In this document: one piece after another, positions 42,567 to 52,389 of the stretch
How the letters are laid out: each line of letters opens with the position of its first letter
How positions within the stretch are numbered: the first letter of the stretch is position 1
Assembly: GCA_035391225.1 (NCBI GenBank)
Contig: DAOPKN010000002.1
Span: 1-64,000 of the forward strand
Direction of reading: 5' to 3'
DNA: 64,000 bases
From: DAOPKN01 sp035391225
GTDB lineage: Bacteria; Thermotogota; Thermotogae; MWEM01
Position numbers and translations under genes: made by a program
Notes under the pieces: generated by a model
The model's input: the letters and a program-made list of their open reading frames with translations, nothing else
The model's database searches: none
What the model was told of the DNA's origin: nothing

Positions 42567-43115
42567 ATGCACCCGTTCCATTTTTCGGCAGGAGACGGAA
42601 GCACGGCCATTCCCCAAGAACCCATGGACCTTTTCATCCATGCACGTCCCGTGGAATCCTTGGAAAATGTGCGCTGCAACGCCCACATGAACCTTTTCCT
42701 GTGCCAATTTCCGGGGCAGAGGTTTCCCCATGATTTGCTCTTCCTGCGAAAAGACGGAACGTGGATTTTTCGGCGTCCTTTTTCGGGCGGAAATTCCCCG
42801 CTGCGCTTCGAGTATGGTAAAATGAGGTATGGTGTTCTGTTCCCCGGAGAACTGTTGAACCCCGGAAGCGTATTGCTCGTGAAAAGGGCAGGTGTGGATT
42901 TCTTGCTCGGGTTTGACCCAGTGCCCGGGGGAAGCTTGGAGAGTTTGCTGTTGCAATCGGTGGTTTTCGACGCGGAAGTACCCCTGTTGTACGGGTTTTC
43001 CCGGCAAGGAAGGTGGAAATTCTGGTTTTTCTCCCCGGGAGCACCGGGAAGGGTTTGCCAGAAAGAAATCCTCTCTTGCCCCTTTTCCCTATCCATCGAG
43101 ATTCCCCAGAGGTGA
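42567..43115 (+). CDS. Unknown small protein
   Basis: 182 residues not recognised. It is rich in Phe, Gly and Pro, with no membrane segment and no known motif, and probably forms a beta-rich fold. It starts 4 nt after folC and ends 5 nt before the prenyl synthase gene, so it is probably translated as part of the same transcript. Codon use matches its neighbours, so it is more likely an uncharacterised real gene than a spurious frame. Confidence 0.55.
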   Translation: MHPFHFSAGDGSTAIPQEPMDLFIHARPVESLENVRCNAHMNLFLCQFPGQRFPHDLLFLRKDGTWIFRRPFSGGNSPLRFEYGKMRYGVLFPGELLNPGSVLLVKRAGVDFLLGFDPVPGGSLESLLLQSVVFDAEVPLLYGFSRQGRWKFWFFSPGAPGRVCQKEILSCPFSLSIEIPQR

Positions 43116-43119
43116 AACC

Positions 43120-43998
43120 ATGGTTAGTCACGAAAAGGATTTGAAATCTTGGTTTACCGAGCAACTGGTTCAGAAACTGGCGCAGGCACATTCCGGTCTT
43201 CCCGAGTACTGGGGGAACACCGTTCGATACCCCGTGGAAGCACCGGGGAAGAGATTCCGACCCTTGCTTCTCCTGCACGCGGGGCAATCCTTGGGGCTCC
43301 ACAAAGAATCCCTTTGTACCTTGGCTTGCTGTGTGGAACTGCTCCACAGCGCTTCGTTGGTGCACGATGATCTGCCCTCGGTGGACAACGACGATTTCCG
43401 CCGGGGCAGGTTGGCCACGCACAAGGTTTTTGGAGAGGCAATGGCCCTCATCGCGGGTGATTTTTTGTTTTTTTGCGCGTTTCACTGGATTTCCGAGGAG
43501 GAAAACCCAGAGCTCTTCCGCCTTTTTTCCGAGTGTGCGAGAGACCTTGCCACCGGAGAAGCCATGGACATTTTCCTCGAGAGAAACCCCGGTAGCGCAG
43601 ATGAGCCGGTACTGCGCATGGTGAACGAGTACAAGACCGCCCGCCTCATCCAGTTTTCCCTGTGCGCGCCCTTGCTCAAGGCGGGTTTTTCGAGGGAGGA
43701 TACCGTTTTCCAGCAGTTTTGGGATGCGGGAAGAGAAATGGGATTGGCCTTTCAACTCTGGGACGACGCCAAGGATCGTACCGGCACTTTCCAGGAACTG
43801 GGCAAAACCCCGGGAAAGGACTTGCGCAACGGCAAACCCACGATGTTGGATTTCTTCGGCCTTCGCCAGGTCCAGCAAATGGCTGGTGCGCACTGGGAAA
43901 AGGCGTTGGACTGTTTCGTGAGGCACAATGACAAGGGTGATCTGCACAACTTGCTGGATTTCTTGGGAGAAGTCCGTCCCAAGATTACTTCCCAATGA
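43120..43998 (+). CDS. ispA: Polyprenyl diphosphate synthase, IspA-like
   Basis: 292 residues of the trans-prenyltransferase family. The first Asp-rich motif is DDLPSVDNDD near residue 84 and the second is WDDAKD near 212, with the GKRFRP segment near 42. The short length and the residues before the first motif fit farnesyl or geranylgeranyl diphosphate synthase, supplying precursors for undecaprenyl or quinone/lipid synthesis. AGAGGTG lies 7 nt before the ATG. Chain length cannot be fixed by eye. Confidence 0.9.
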   Translation: MVSHEKDLKSWFTEQLVQKLAQAHSGLPEYWGNTVRYPVEAPGKRFRPLLLLHAGQSLGLHKESLCTLACCVELLHSASLVHDDLPSVDNDDFRRGRLATHKVFGEAMALIAGDFLFFCAFHWISEEENPELFRLFSECARDLATGEAMDIFLERNPGSADEPVLRMVNEYKTARLIQFSLCAPLLKAGFSREDTVFQQFWDAGREMGLAFQLWDDAKDRTGTFQELGKTPGKDLRNGKPTMLDFFGLRQVQQMAGAHWEKALDCFVRHNDKGDLHNLLDFLGEVRPKITSQ

Positions 43999-44011
43999 AA
44001 AGGTGGTTCGC

Positions 44012-46852
44012 TTGAAAGAGAAACCGCAAAAGCAACGATCGGCATCAACCCTCCGGCAAGCGATTTCCGCACCGGTTGCAAAGCTTCTTCGTTTCTTCAA
44101 CTCGCACCGTTTGGTGGGAATCCTGACGGTGGTTGTCGTTGTTGCCGCGATCGTGCTTGTGGTACTCCTGGCAAACCGGGCCAACGGAGAGAAAGAAATC
44201 GGTACGAGTGAGACGCAGGCCACCACGGAAATCCAAGACCTTACCATATTTATCCCGGAAAATGCCTTTCCCTACCCCAAATCGTTCAACATCAAGAAGC
44301 TCCCCATGGATGCCACCACCCAGAGGGTGAAAGAAATCGGACGGATGACCGGGAACGTGTACGAGCTGACACCGCAGGACGGAAGGAACGACCTTGCCTT
44401 ACAGCCGATGGTCTTCGAGTACCTTTTCCCCTCCGAGTTCTTCTTTGGCCCAGAGTACAACAACGCCGAGTTGGTGTACGCCGATGCCAAGGAAAACCCG
44501 GTTTTCCATGTTTTTGGGGGGGGTGAGATCCAGCAGAAGAATAACCAGGTGGTGCTGCGGGTGAATGCCTTTCATGGCTCGATCCTGGGACTCCGGATCA
44601 AGAACCCGGAAAAACCCTCTTGGGGACTGCAAAAGGCCATTGAAAAACCCGATACGTTGAAGCCGGATTTGTTGGTGATCCCCGGAATGGATGCCAATTT
44701 CCTCGGATTCCTGCCGAACACCGTCACGAACGAGAACCCGCAGGGGAACAACATTTGGGAAATTTCGTTCCCCGATCGTACCATTTGGAGCTACCTGTAC
44801 CCCCTTTCCGAGACCCGATCCCTCGAGTACATGGACGAGGCGCGACAATTCTTCGACAGCATTTCCAATACCAGCTACATTCGATTCGAAGCGCATCGCC
44901 TGGCACAAGCCCTGCAAAACAGTTCCCGCCAGTTTGACATCGTTGCACATGGGGTGGGAGGCCTGATCGCGCGCTACGCCGTGGAAATGAACCTGGTATC
45001 CAACGTACGCAAGCTGGTGTTGATCTCCACCCCGAACGCGGGTACCAACATCGTGAACCCTTCCTTTCTCAACCTGCTGTACGGCAAGGATGCCAAAGTG
45101 CTTGCCCAGATCTACGATATCGACGGGGATTCGCTTCGTTTCATCAAGGAAAATAACCTTTCGTACCTGGAAAACGTGAACACCTACTACACCGATATCT
45201 TGCCCGACAGCACCTTCATCGCCTCGCTGGAAAAGACGCTGCGGGACGATATCGAGTATGCGTTCATCGCGGGGGATTACCCCGGTTTCAATACGAACCT
45301 CGCCAATTCGCAGTTTGCCATGTTTTACCCCGAGAACGCGCAGGGAAAGGGAGATGGCATCGTTTCGGTCTTTAGTGCGTTGTACCCGACCATCGATGCT
45401 GCTGCCCCCAACATGGTGACCCGGGTTTTCCCCTACTCTTTCTTTGATATCTACATCCAGCAAAAAACGTTGGAATTCGTGCGTACCTACTTGGAAAGCG
45501 GGGTAGAAACCGTTACCATCCCCCAGTACCAGGACGATACCTTCCGGGAATGGCGATTCGAGTACCCGGAGTCCACGGAAACCACGGCCGATCCGATGCA
45601 AGCCACCGCCACGCGTGTTTCCCCCTTTGACGAACCGGCCACAACCGCAGTGACCCCTGCTCCTACGCCGGCGATTTCGCCTTCCACCGCCACCACTTCC
45701 GAGGACACCACGCTGTTGGAAGATTTCTCCACCTGGAGGCAGAAAGTGTCGGGCTCCGAGCAGTTGCCCCCATCCACGCAAGGGGCTTCCACCGTTGCCA
45801 CAACGACCGCCAAGCTCTCCGAGCAAGGCACTTCGGAGACCTCACGGACGCAAGATGTGGTACCACAAGAGGTCCAGAAAAGTACTCCTTCCGCCGGGCA
45901 ACCCGCCTCCGAAGGACAGCCCGCACCCACAAGCCAGCCCCCGTTGTCTCCCGCGACAGCTCCCGCACCCATTGGCACTTCTCCCGCCTCGCTGCACGTG
46001 ACCGGGCCCCTGTTCTGGGATGCAAACCTGGTGCGAAACGCATCCCGTGCACAGCTCCTGGGTGGGTTACAAAACCCCTTTGCTTTCGTGCACGCGGGAG
46101 AAGCCGTTTACCTGTTTGACCAAAACGGCATTTGGCGGAAGATGGGGGAGGACTTTTCGCGGATAGCCTCTCCGGTGATCTCCACTTTCCGAAAGGATTT
46201 CTCCAAGGTGGATGTGGTTTTGCAAAACCAGTTGTTCGAGCTGTCCGCGGCATCCTTCCGCAAGGTACGGAGCCTTCCGTTCGAAGGCAAGGTGATCAGC
46301 TTGGATATCGCACGGCAACCGGAACTTTTCTTGGTGCAGCAAAACGGGCTGATCTTGGAAGTGGGGCCCTCCTCCTACGCGATTCCCGGGGAAGTGGGCA
46401 AGATCATACGTGCCGGGGGATTCCTTTGCGTGCTCACCAATCGTGGCGTTTTCGGGGTGGAGAACGGACGCGTGCTCCCCTTGGTGCAAAGTCCTTCCGC
46501 GGAGCTTCCCTTCGTGGATGGTGTGTATTTCCAAGGACACCTCGTGTTCCTTTCCTCCAAGGGAACCCTGGAAATGTACAGCCTTTCCGGGCAACCGCTG
46601 CAAAGCCTATCCCTGGAAAATGTGACCGCCTTTAGTCTGCGTGTTTGCGGTGACCAATTGGTGGCTTTTGGCCCGAAGAAATTGAACCGCTTTTATTTCC
46701 CGGCGGGGAACCCCAATGCGCTACGCGGGACCTATTACTCTTTCCAACAAGGGGAAAGGCTTGTGGACCTGCGCTGCACTTCCAGCCAGCTGGTGTTGCT
46801 GCTGGAGAAAGAGGGGAGTTTCTGGCTGGAAAACGTGGGGATCATGCCATGA
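44012..46852 (+). CDS. Membrane-anchored lipase-fold protein with a missing nucleophile
   Basis: About 946 residues. After a basic N-terminus there is one transmembrane helix (residues 32-56), so the bulk faces out. An alpha/beta-hydrolase-like domain follows (about 190-490): FDIVAHGVGGLIARY near 309-323 is the lipase nucleophile-elbow segment, but the catalytic Ser of the expected GHSxG is Gly314 (codon GGG at 44951-44953), so it is probably not an active lipase. A Thr/Pro/Ser-rich linker (about 530-660) leads to a C-terminal beta-propeller-like domain. The TTG at 44012 follows AGGTGG. It overlaps the TPR gene at ATGA. A binding or scaffold role is inferred. Confidence 0.65.
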   Translation: MKEKPQKQRSASTLRQAISAPVAKLLRFFNSHRLVGILTVVVVVAAIVLVVLLANRANGEKEIGTSETQATTEIQDLTIFIPENAFPYPKSFNIKKLPMDATTQRVKEIGRMTGNVYELTPQDGRNDLALQPMVFEYLFPSEFFFGPEYNNAELVYADAKENPVFHVFGGGEIQQKNNQVVLRVNAFHGSILGLRIKNPEKPSWGLQKAIEKPDTLKPDLLVIPGMDANFLGFLPNTVTNENPQGNNIWEISFPDRTIWSYLYPLSETRSLEYMDEARQFFDSISNTSYIRFEAHRLAQALQNSSRQFDIVAHGVGGLIARYAVEMNLVSNVRKLVLISTPNAGTNIVNPSFLNLLYGKDAKVLAQIYDIDGDSLRFIKENNLSYLENVNTYYTDILPDSTFIASLEKTLRDDIEYAFIAGDYPGFNTNLANSQFAMFYPENAQGKGDGIVSVFSALYPTIDAAAPNMVTRVFPYSFFDIYIQQKTLEFVRTYLESGVETVTIPQYQDDTFREWRFEYPESTETTADPMQATATRVSPFDEPATTAVTPAPTPAISPSTATTSEDTTLLEDFSTWRQKVSGSEQLPPSTQGASTVATTTAKLSEQGTSETSRTQDVVPQEVQKSTPSAGQPASEGQPAPTSQPPLSPATAPAPIGTSPASLHVTGPLFWDANLVRNASRAQLLGGLQNPFAFVHAGEAVYLFDQNGIWRKMGEDFSRIASPVISTFRKDFSKVDVVLQNQLFELSAASFRKVRSLPFEGKVISLDIARQPELFLVQQNGLILEVGPSSYAIPGEVGKIIRAGGFLCVLTNRGVFGVENGRVLPLVQSPSAELPFVDGVYFQGHLVFLSSKGTLEMYSLSGQPLQSLSLENVTAFSLRVCGDQLVAFGPKKLNRFYFPAGNPNALRGTYYSFQQGERLVDLRCTSSQLVLLLEKEGSFWLENVGIMP

Positions 46853-47952
46853 AAAAGGGATGGGTTCTCCTGGGGCTGTTGGCGTTCCTCGTGGTGGGGC
46901 TTTTTGGCAGTTACGAGGACGAAGCCATGGATCTCTTCTTTTCCGGAAAAGGGGCTTACAATTCCGGGAGCTACGAGGATGCCCAGCGCCTGTTAAAATC
47001 TGCACTGGAACTCGATCCAAAAATCGAGGCCAAGGCTCCCACCATCAAGTACATGATTGGGGTAAGTGCTTTCAAGAACGGGGATTATTCCACCGCCAAA
47101 ACCATGTTGAGCCTGTTTCCGGAGAATCCGGTTGCCATGGACTTGCTCCTGAAGATCGCGGAGTTCGAAAAGAACCTGCCCGAAGACTTTTACTATACCG
47201 GCACCACCCAGGAAAGAACCCCCCCTGCCGTCCTTCTGCAGGCCACTTCCACGGAGTCTTCCAGCGAGGCGGGGGCAGGGCTTTCTCCCGTGCTGGTAGT
47301 GCTGGTGGCATTGGTGGTATTCGTGTCCCTGTTCCTCTTTTTGGAGATCAAGTTGAACCTGTTTAGCACCCTGGCAACGCGGCTTTCCAAGAGTGGGAGC
47401 GTTACCGTTACCATGCAACCCCGCAGCGCGCCGGTAACCGAAGCGATCGCATCCGGGAGTATGCCATCCCGGGAGGAAATTCCCCCCAACCTTCTGGAAA
47501 CACCCTTCGAGGAGCCCATCGACATAGACTCCATGGCGGAAAAGGAAATTTCCGAGCTTTCCCGTGTTTTCGGCACCCCCAAGAAAACCGCGGACCAGGA
47601 AGAAACCCCGTACGCCCCGCAGACCGAAGAGCAGGCAAAGGAAGATATGCTGCATTCCTTCCAGCAGCAGGCTTCTTCCGGGGAGCCCCCCGAACCCCAA
47701 GCCATTCCGGTGGACCAGCTTCCCGAAGACTTCCACCCCGAAAAAGTGCGCGCACGGATCAAAGAGCTGTTCGAAAAAATCCCGACCCCTACGAAAGAGA
47801 AGGAATTCCTTCCCATTGATCAGGTGGAAGAACAGCAAAACCAAACGGTGACCCTCGACGACTTCGATGCGGTAGAGGATTGGGACTCCGCGAAACTGGA
47901 GAAATTCTTCGATTTTGTGTTTCAAGAATCCGAGGAACATTCAACCACCTGA
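46849..47952 (+). CDS. TPR-containing membrane protein
   Basis: 367 residues. A signal peptide or anchor (residues 4-20) is followed by a TPR-like helical repeat region (about 25-110: GKGAYNSGSYEDAQRLLKSALELDP, then a second unit), a transmembrane helix near 145-167, and a long, acidic, low-complexity cytoplasmic tail. The bitopic layout with an external TPR suggests a protein-interaction adaptor. It begins at ATGA overlapping the pseudo-lipase gene, so the two may form a complex. Confidence 0.65.
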   Translation: MKKGWVLLGLLAFLVVGLFGSYEDEAMDLFFSGKGAYNSGSYEDAQRLLKSALELDPKIEAKAPTIKYMIGVSAFKNGDYSTAKTMLSLFPENPVAMDLLLKIAEFEKNLPEDFYYTGTTQERTPPAVLLQATSTESSSEAGAGLSPVLVVLVALVVFVSLFLFLEIKLNLFSTLATRLSKSGSVTVTMQPRSAPVTEAIASGSMPSREEIPPNLLETPFEEPIDIDSMAEKEISELSRVFGTPKKTADQEETPYAPQTEEQAKEDMLHSFQQQASSGEPPEPQAIPVDQLPEDFHPEKVRARIKELFEKIPTPTKEKEFLPIDQVEEQQNQTVTLDDFDAVEDWDSAKLEKFFDFVFQESEEHSTT

Positions 47953-47953
47953 C

Positions 47954-48436
47954 ATGCCCTTTTCCTCCGCCGTACTGGTGGGGATATGGAAAACCCGTTC
48001 GGTTCGCGTGCTTGTCTTGACCCAAAGGAATCGCAGGTTGCGCGAGCACCCGGGTGAGATTTCCTTTTCGGGTGGGAAATGCCTTCCCGGGGAAAACCCC
48101 GTTGCAACGGCTCTGCGCGAAGCGCGTGAAGAAATGGGTGTGGAGCAGGCCCAACTCCTTTCGCTTCTCCCCCCCGAGCAAACGGTGAATTCCGGGCATC
48201 TGATACTCCCCGTGGTGGCGCGTCTTCACCAAGCTTCTTTCCGGTGCAACGCGGAGGTAGAACGCCTGCATTTCCTTCCGCTGCCGCTACTGTTTCGTAG
48301 CCACGAAAAGTGGGAAACGTTCCTTTTCCGGGAAAAACCCATTCGCGTACCGGTATGGGACTTCAAGGCCTTCGTGGTTTGGGGTGCCACCGGAAGGATG
48401 CTGGTGCATTTCCAGAAGCTGTTTCGGCAAGGGTAG
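47954..48436 (+). CDS. Nudix hydrolase, CoA-pyrophosphatase-like
   Basis: 160 residues. The Nudix box is present as GKCLPGENPVATALREAREEMG near residue 42, with correct spacing. The preceding LREHPGEISFSGG matches the UPF0035 motif of CoA-diphosphatases (NUDT7/8, YeaB), so CoA or a related dinucleotide is the likely substrate. The ATG lies 1 nt after the TPR-protein stop. It is the last gene of the long run. Confidence 0.85.
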   Translation: MPFSSAVLVGIWKTRSVRVLVLTQRNRRLREHPGEISFSGGKCLPGENPVATALREAREEMGVEQAQLLSLLPPEQTVNSGHLILPVVARLHQASFRCNAEVERLHFLPLPLLFRSHEKWETFLFREKPIRVPVWDFKAFVVWGATGRMLVHFQKLFRQG

Positions 48437-48584
48437 CGCGAACCCTTCGTGCCGCCAGGCCATGGGAAAAGGCTCTGCCGCCCAAAAAGCCCCCCCATTC
48501 CGATACCTGGAACACCCACCCTTGCTCCCATCTTGCTCCTTTGGTTTCTCCCCCACACCCGGAACCGGGCACATCCCCATTTTT

Positions 48585-48612
48585 TTGGTGGGTCTTCGTG
48601 ATGGTGTATAAT
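48585..48612 (+). promoter_or_regulatory. Possible promoter for the amidohydrolase-hppA pair
   Basis: TTGGTG is followed after 16 nt by a perfect TATAAT, 36 nt before the amidohydrolase ATG. The 211-bp gap from 48437 to 48647 holds no gene and no convincing terminator, but is rich in C-runs. Confidence 0.45.
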
Positions 48613-48647
48613 AGGGAAGTTTTTGCCCATTGCCAAGGAGTATCCGT

Positions 48648-50117
48648 ATGATTTTGCACAATGCCAACGTACTTGATCCCGAGAGCAAGCGCTTTATCCA
48701 TGCCAACGTGCAGATTCGAGAGGGAAAAATCGCCCGCATTTCTTCGGCTTCGCCGGGTGCGGACGAAGCTGCCATGGACCTGCAGGGGGGGTTTTTGCTC
48801 CCTGCTTTCTGCGATGCGCATTTGCACGTGCTGGGATTGGGACAGCGCTTGCATGCCACTCCCTGGGATGCCTCCTGGGACGAACGGCAATTCTCGGACT
48901 GGATCGATCGCCAGGAGGAGAGTTTCCTGGAGATCCGTGGATGGGGAGGCATCCAAGATCGCTTTCTGCCCTCCTTCGAACTCCTGGAACGCTGGAAGGA
49001 GAAAGCCATCGTACTGGTGCGGCGCTGCGGGCACGTGGCGCTCGTGAACCGCAGGGCCATTTCGTTGTTGGAGTTGGGTTCCGGGGATGGCATCGACGGC
49101 ACCGACCTTTCCAAAGGGGTTGTGCGCGAAAAGGCAATGCACATGCTGAAGAAGGGCAACAACAGCAGCGAGTTTCGCCAGCTATGCTTCCAAAAAGCCA
49201 TTCGGGAGTTGAACCGCTGGGGAATCTGCTCCGTGCATTCCGATGATTTCGCCGAGTTCTCTGCGTTGGAGCAAATGGCCAGCCTGTTCTCGCAGCAACA
49301 GGGGGTGCGCATCTTCCAAAAGGTCCATCCCCCCTCTTTCTCCTGGTTACGGGGATCTGCGCTTCCGGTTTCCCAAGGCTGGGGGAACACGGGTTTCTTG
49401 CAACTGCGTTCCATCAAGCTTTTCTTGGATGGATCCCTGGGAGCAAGGACAGCCCTGTTGCAGGCCCCGTACTCGGATGAACCCCACACACGAGGGGTAG
49501 CGGTGCTTTCCGCGGAAGAACTCGAGGATTTCGTGTCTTTCTGCGAACGAAAAGGGATCACGATGTGCATGCACGTCATTGGGGACGGGGCTCTCGAAAC
49601 AGCGTTGCAGGTGCTTGCCAAGCGCGGAGATCCCACCAACCCCTTGCGGCACAGGTTGATCCATGCCCAAAATGCGTGGCCGGATCAAATCGCGCGTATC
49701 CAGAAGAGCAACTTGCTGGTTTCCATCCAACCCGCCTTTTTCGATTCGGACCGGTTCATGGCACCCGAACGATTGGGCGCGGAGCGCTATGCACAGATGG
49801 CCTACCCCTTTTCGCAGATGCTGGAACGGGGAATCCCGCTTTCCCTCTCCACGGATGCCCCGGTGGAAGAGGTGAACCCCTTTGCCACGTTGGGCTCCGC
49901 GCTCCGTTTCATGGATATGGGGCAAGCGTTCGACCTGTATACGTGCGGGGGAGCCTTTGCCTCTTTCTCCGAAACGCAACGGGGAACGATCGCACCGGGG
50001 ATGGATGCGGATCTCATGGTGTTGGACCAAGATTTGTGGCAGATGCAGCCCCAGGAGCTGCGCGATGTGCACCCCCGTGCCGTGTTCACGGGTGGAAAAC
50101 AAGTTTTTCCCGTGTAA
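48648..50117 (+). CDS. YtcJ-like amidohydrolase
   Basis: 489 residues of the amidohydrolase-3 group. Metal ligands include CDAHLHVLG near residue 55 and HVIGDGA near 309, with the conserved STDAPVEEVNP near 404. Members of the YtcJ branch deformylate or hydrolyse cyclic or N-acyl amides; the true substrate is unknown. The ATG at 48648 has AAGGAG 7 nt before it. hppA starts 43 nt later in the same direction. Confidence 0.82.
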   Translation: MILHNANVLDPESKRFIHANVQIREGKIARISSASPGADEAAMDLQGGFLLPAFCDAHLHVLGLGQRLHATPWDASWDERQFSDWIDRQEESFLEIRGWGGIQDRFLPSFELLERWKEKAIVLVRRCGHVALVNRRAISLLELGSGDGIDGTDLSKGVVREKAMHMLKKGNNSSEFRQLCFQKAIRELNRWGICSVHSDDFAEFSALEQMASLFSQQQGVRIFQKVHPPSFSWLRGSALPVSQGWGNTGFLQLRSIKLFLDGSLGARTALLQAPYSDEPHTRGVAVLSAEELEDFVSFCERKGITMCMHVIGDGALETALQVLAKRGDPTNPLRHRLIHAQNAWPDQIARIQKSNLLVSIQPAFFDSDRFMAPERLGAERYAQMAYPFSQMLERGIPLSLSTDAPVEEVNPFATLGSALRFMDMGQAFDLYTCGGAFASFSETQRGTIAPGMDADLMVLDQDLWQMQPQELRDVHPRAVFTGGKQVFPV

Positions 50118-50160
50118 AAACCATTCTTTTTTCGATACAAAACTTGGAGGGAGGTTTTTT

Positions 50161-52329
50161 ATGATTGGTCTATTAGTTGTTGCTGTTGTCGCAGCACTGA
50201 GTTTTGCAGCCGTGAATTACTACGGTGTCAAGCGGTTGGCGACGGGAAATGCCCTGATGAACGAGATCGCAGGGGCAATCCAAGAGGGGGCGGATGCTTT
50301 CATTCGCCACGAGTACAAGGTGATTTTTTCCATCGCGGTGTTCATTGCCCTCGCCCTGGGCATCGTGGTTTCGTGGTACACCGGTGTGGCCTTCATACTG
50401 GGGGCGGTGATGAGTGCGAGTGCAGGGTGGATCGGCATGAAGATCGCCACGCTTGCAAACGTGCGTGTTTCCAACGCCGCCCGCGAAACCAAGAGCCTGG
50501 GGAAAACGCTCAAAGTGGCCTTCCGTGGCGGAAGCGTCATGGGGCTGAGCGTGGGTGGATTTGCCCTCCTGGGATTGGGTATCGTGTACCTTGTTTTTGG
50601 GAAACTGATGGGGCAAACGGCTCCGGAAAACCTTACCATCGTGACGAACTGGATGCAAATCAACTTCATCCCCTTCACGATGACGGTTTCGGGGTACGCG
50701 CTCGGATGTTCCGTGATTGCCATGTTCGACCGCGTGGGTGGCGGCATCTACACCAAGGCGGCAGACATGGGTGCGGACCTGGTGGGAAAGACCGAAGCCA
50801 AGATCCCCGAAGATGACCCACGGAACCCCGCCACCATCGCGGACAACGTGGGCGATAACGTGGGAGACGTGGCAGGACTCGGAGCCGACCTGCTGGAAAG
50901 CTACGTGGGAGCGATTATTTCCAGTATTGTCCTGGCAGCATACATGTTCTACACCAAGAGTGATCTTGCGGCAAGCATGTCCGCTTCCTTGGTGGACAAG
51001 CTGATTTCCTACCCCATTTTCTTTGCCGCAACCGGCATCCTTTCCTGCGTACTTGGCATCATGTTCTTGATCGTGAAAAAAGTGTCCGACCATCCACACA
51101 AGGAATTGAACATGGCGACCTGGGCGTCGGCGATCCTCACGATCGTGTTTACCGGCATCCTGACCTACTTCTACTTCCGTGGGGAAGCCGTGGAAGTGGC
51201 CAAGTTCCGACTCGGAGTGATGTCTCCCTGGTTCTCCGCGGTGCTGGGCGTTGTCAGTGGGATCGTGATCGGGCTTTTGGCGGAATACTACACCAGTTAC
51301 GATTTCAAGCCCACCAAGGATGTTGCCAACGCTTCCTTGGAAGGTACCGCCCTTACGATCACGCAGGGAATGGCGCTTGGAATGAAGTCCACGTTCTTCC
51401 CGGTTGCGATCCTGGCGGTGACCACCATCGTCTCCAACTACTTCGCAGGCTTGTACGGTGTGGCCATGGCGGCCATCGGAATGTTGTCCTTCGTGGCAGC
51501 CACGGTTTCCGTGGATACCTACGGTCCCATTGCCGATAATGCGGGGGGCATCAGCGAGATGTCCAAGCTCGATCCAAAGGTGCGCCAAATCACGGACAAA
51601 CTGGATTCCGTGGGAAACACCACAGCGGCCATCGGCAAAGGTTTCGCCATCGGTTCCGCGGCGCTTGCCGCACTTTCGTTGTTCGCTTCCTACCTCTACT
51701 CCCAGGCAAACCCAGGAGACACCGAGGGTTTCCAGCTGGTGCTGAACATGATCAACACCATGACACTTGCCGGAGGGTTGGTGGGGGCTGCCCTTCCTTT
51801 CCTCTTCTCGGGGATTTTAATCGAAGCGGTGGCCAAAGCTGCCCGGAAGATGGTGCAGGAAGTGCGCCGGCAGTTTAAGGCGGACCCCAAGATCCTCACG
51901 GGAGAATCGCGCCCCGACTACAAGACCTGTATCGAGATTTCCTCAGCCGGGGCTTTGGCGGAGATGAAAACACCCGCCCTGATCGCCGTTCTGACCCCCC
52001 TGGTCACAGGATTCTTGTTTGGCGCCGAGTTCGTGGGGGGACTGCTCATTGGAACCACGCTCTCGGGGATCATGCTTGCACTGTACACCGCCAACTGTGG
52101 GGGAGCATGGGATAACGGAAAGAAGTACATCGAGTCGGACAACATCAAGGGTGTGGGAAAAGGATCGGATGCCCATTCCGCGGCAGTTATCGGGGATACC
52201 GTGGGAGACCCGTTGAAAGACACCGTGGGTCCCTCCCTCGATATCCTGATCAAGATCATGGCGGTGATTTCGCTCATCACCGTTTCGGTGTTCGGCAAGT
52301 ACAACTTGCTTTCGTTCTTCGGACAGTAA
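50161..52329 (+). CDS. hppA: Membrane-bound, K+-dependent pyrophosphatase
   Basis: 722 residues with about 16 membrane helices. It couples PPi hydrolysis to pumping H+ or Na+ out of the cell. The catalytic loop DVGADLVGKTEAKIPEDDPRN lies near residue 205 and a second Asp cluster GDTVGDPLKD near 686. The signature GNTTAAIGKG near 483 has Ala where K+-independent enzymes have Lys, so K+ activation is predicted. GADLLESY carries the Glu used for Na+ gating in the Thermotoga enzyme, so Na+ transport is plausible. GGGAGG precedes the ATG. Confidence 0.93.
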   Translation: MIGLLVVAVVAALSFAAVNYYGVKRLATGNALMNEIAGAIQEGADAFIRHEYKVIFSIAVFIALALGIVVSWYTGVAFILGAVMSASAGWIGMKIATLANVRVSNAARETKSLGKTLKVAFRGGSVMGLSVGGFALLGLGIVYLVFGKLMGQTAPENLTIVTNWMQINFIPFTMTVSGYALGCSVIAMFDRVGGGIYTKAADMGADLVGKTEAKIPEDDPRNPATIADNVGDNVGDVAGLGADLLESYVGAIISSIVLAAYMFYTKSDLAASMSASLVDKLISYPIFFAATGILSCVLGIMFLIVKKVSDHPHKELNMATWASAILTIVFTGILTYFYFRGEAVEVAKFRLGVMSPWFSAVLGVVSGIVIGLLAEYYTSYDFKPTKDVANASLEGTALTITQGMALGMKSTFFPVAILAVTTIVSNYFAGLYGVAMAAIGMLSFVAATVSVDTYGPIADNAGGISEMSKLDPKVRQITDKLDSVGNTTAAIGKGFAIGSAALAALSLFASYLYSQANPGDTEGFQLVLNMINTMTLAGGLVGAALPFLFSGILIEAVAKAARKMVQEVRRQFKADPKILTGESRPDYKTCIEISSAGALAEMKTPALIAVLTPLVTGFLFGAEFVGGLLIGTTLSGIMLALYTANCGGAWDNGKKYIESDNIKGVGKGSDAHSAAVIGDTVGDPLKDTVGPSLDILIKIMAVISLITVSVFGKYNLLSFFGQ

Positions 52330-52350
52330 AATTCTTCTTGACCACGAAAA

Positions 52351-52381
52351 AGAGGCGGGCGCAGGGCCCGCTTCTTTTTTT
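52351..52381. terminator. Bidirectional terminator between hppA and the caspase-like gene
   Basis: A 10-bp GC-rich stem with one G-U pair (AGAGGCGGGC / GCCCGCTTCT) is followed by T runs on both strands. It ends both convergent genes. Confidence 0.85.
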
Positions 52382-52389
52382 GGACGGTG

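Noticed and set aside
48437..48647. Terminator or small gene in the gap before the amidohydrolase
   Set aside because: Short C- and G-rich palindromes occur (CCCGG/CCGGG with a 2-nt loop) but no stable stem with a T run, and no frame with a start and binding site.
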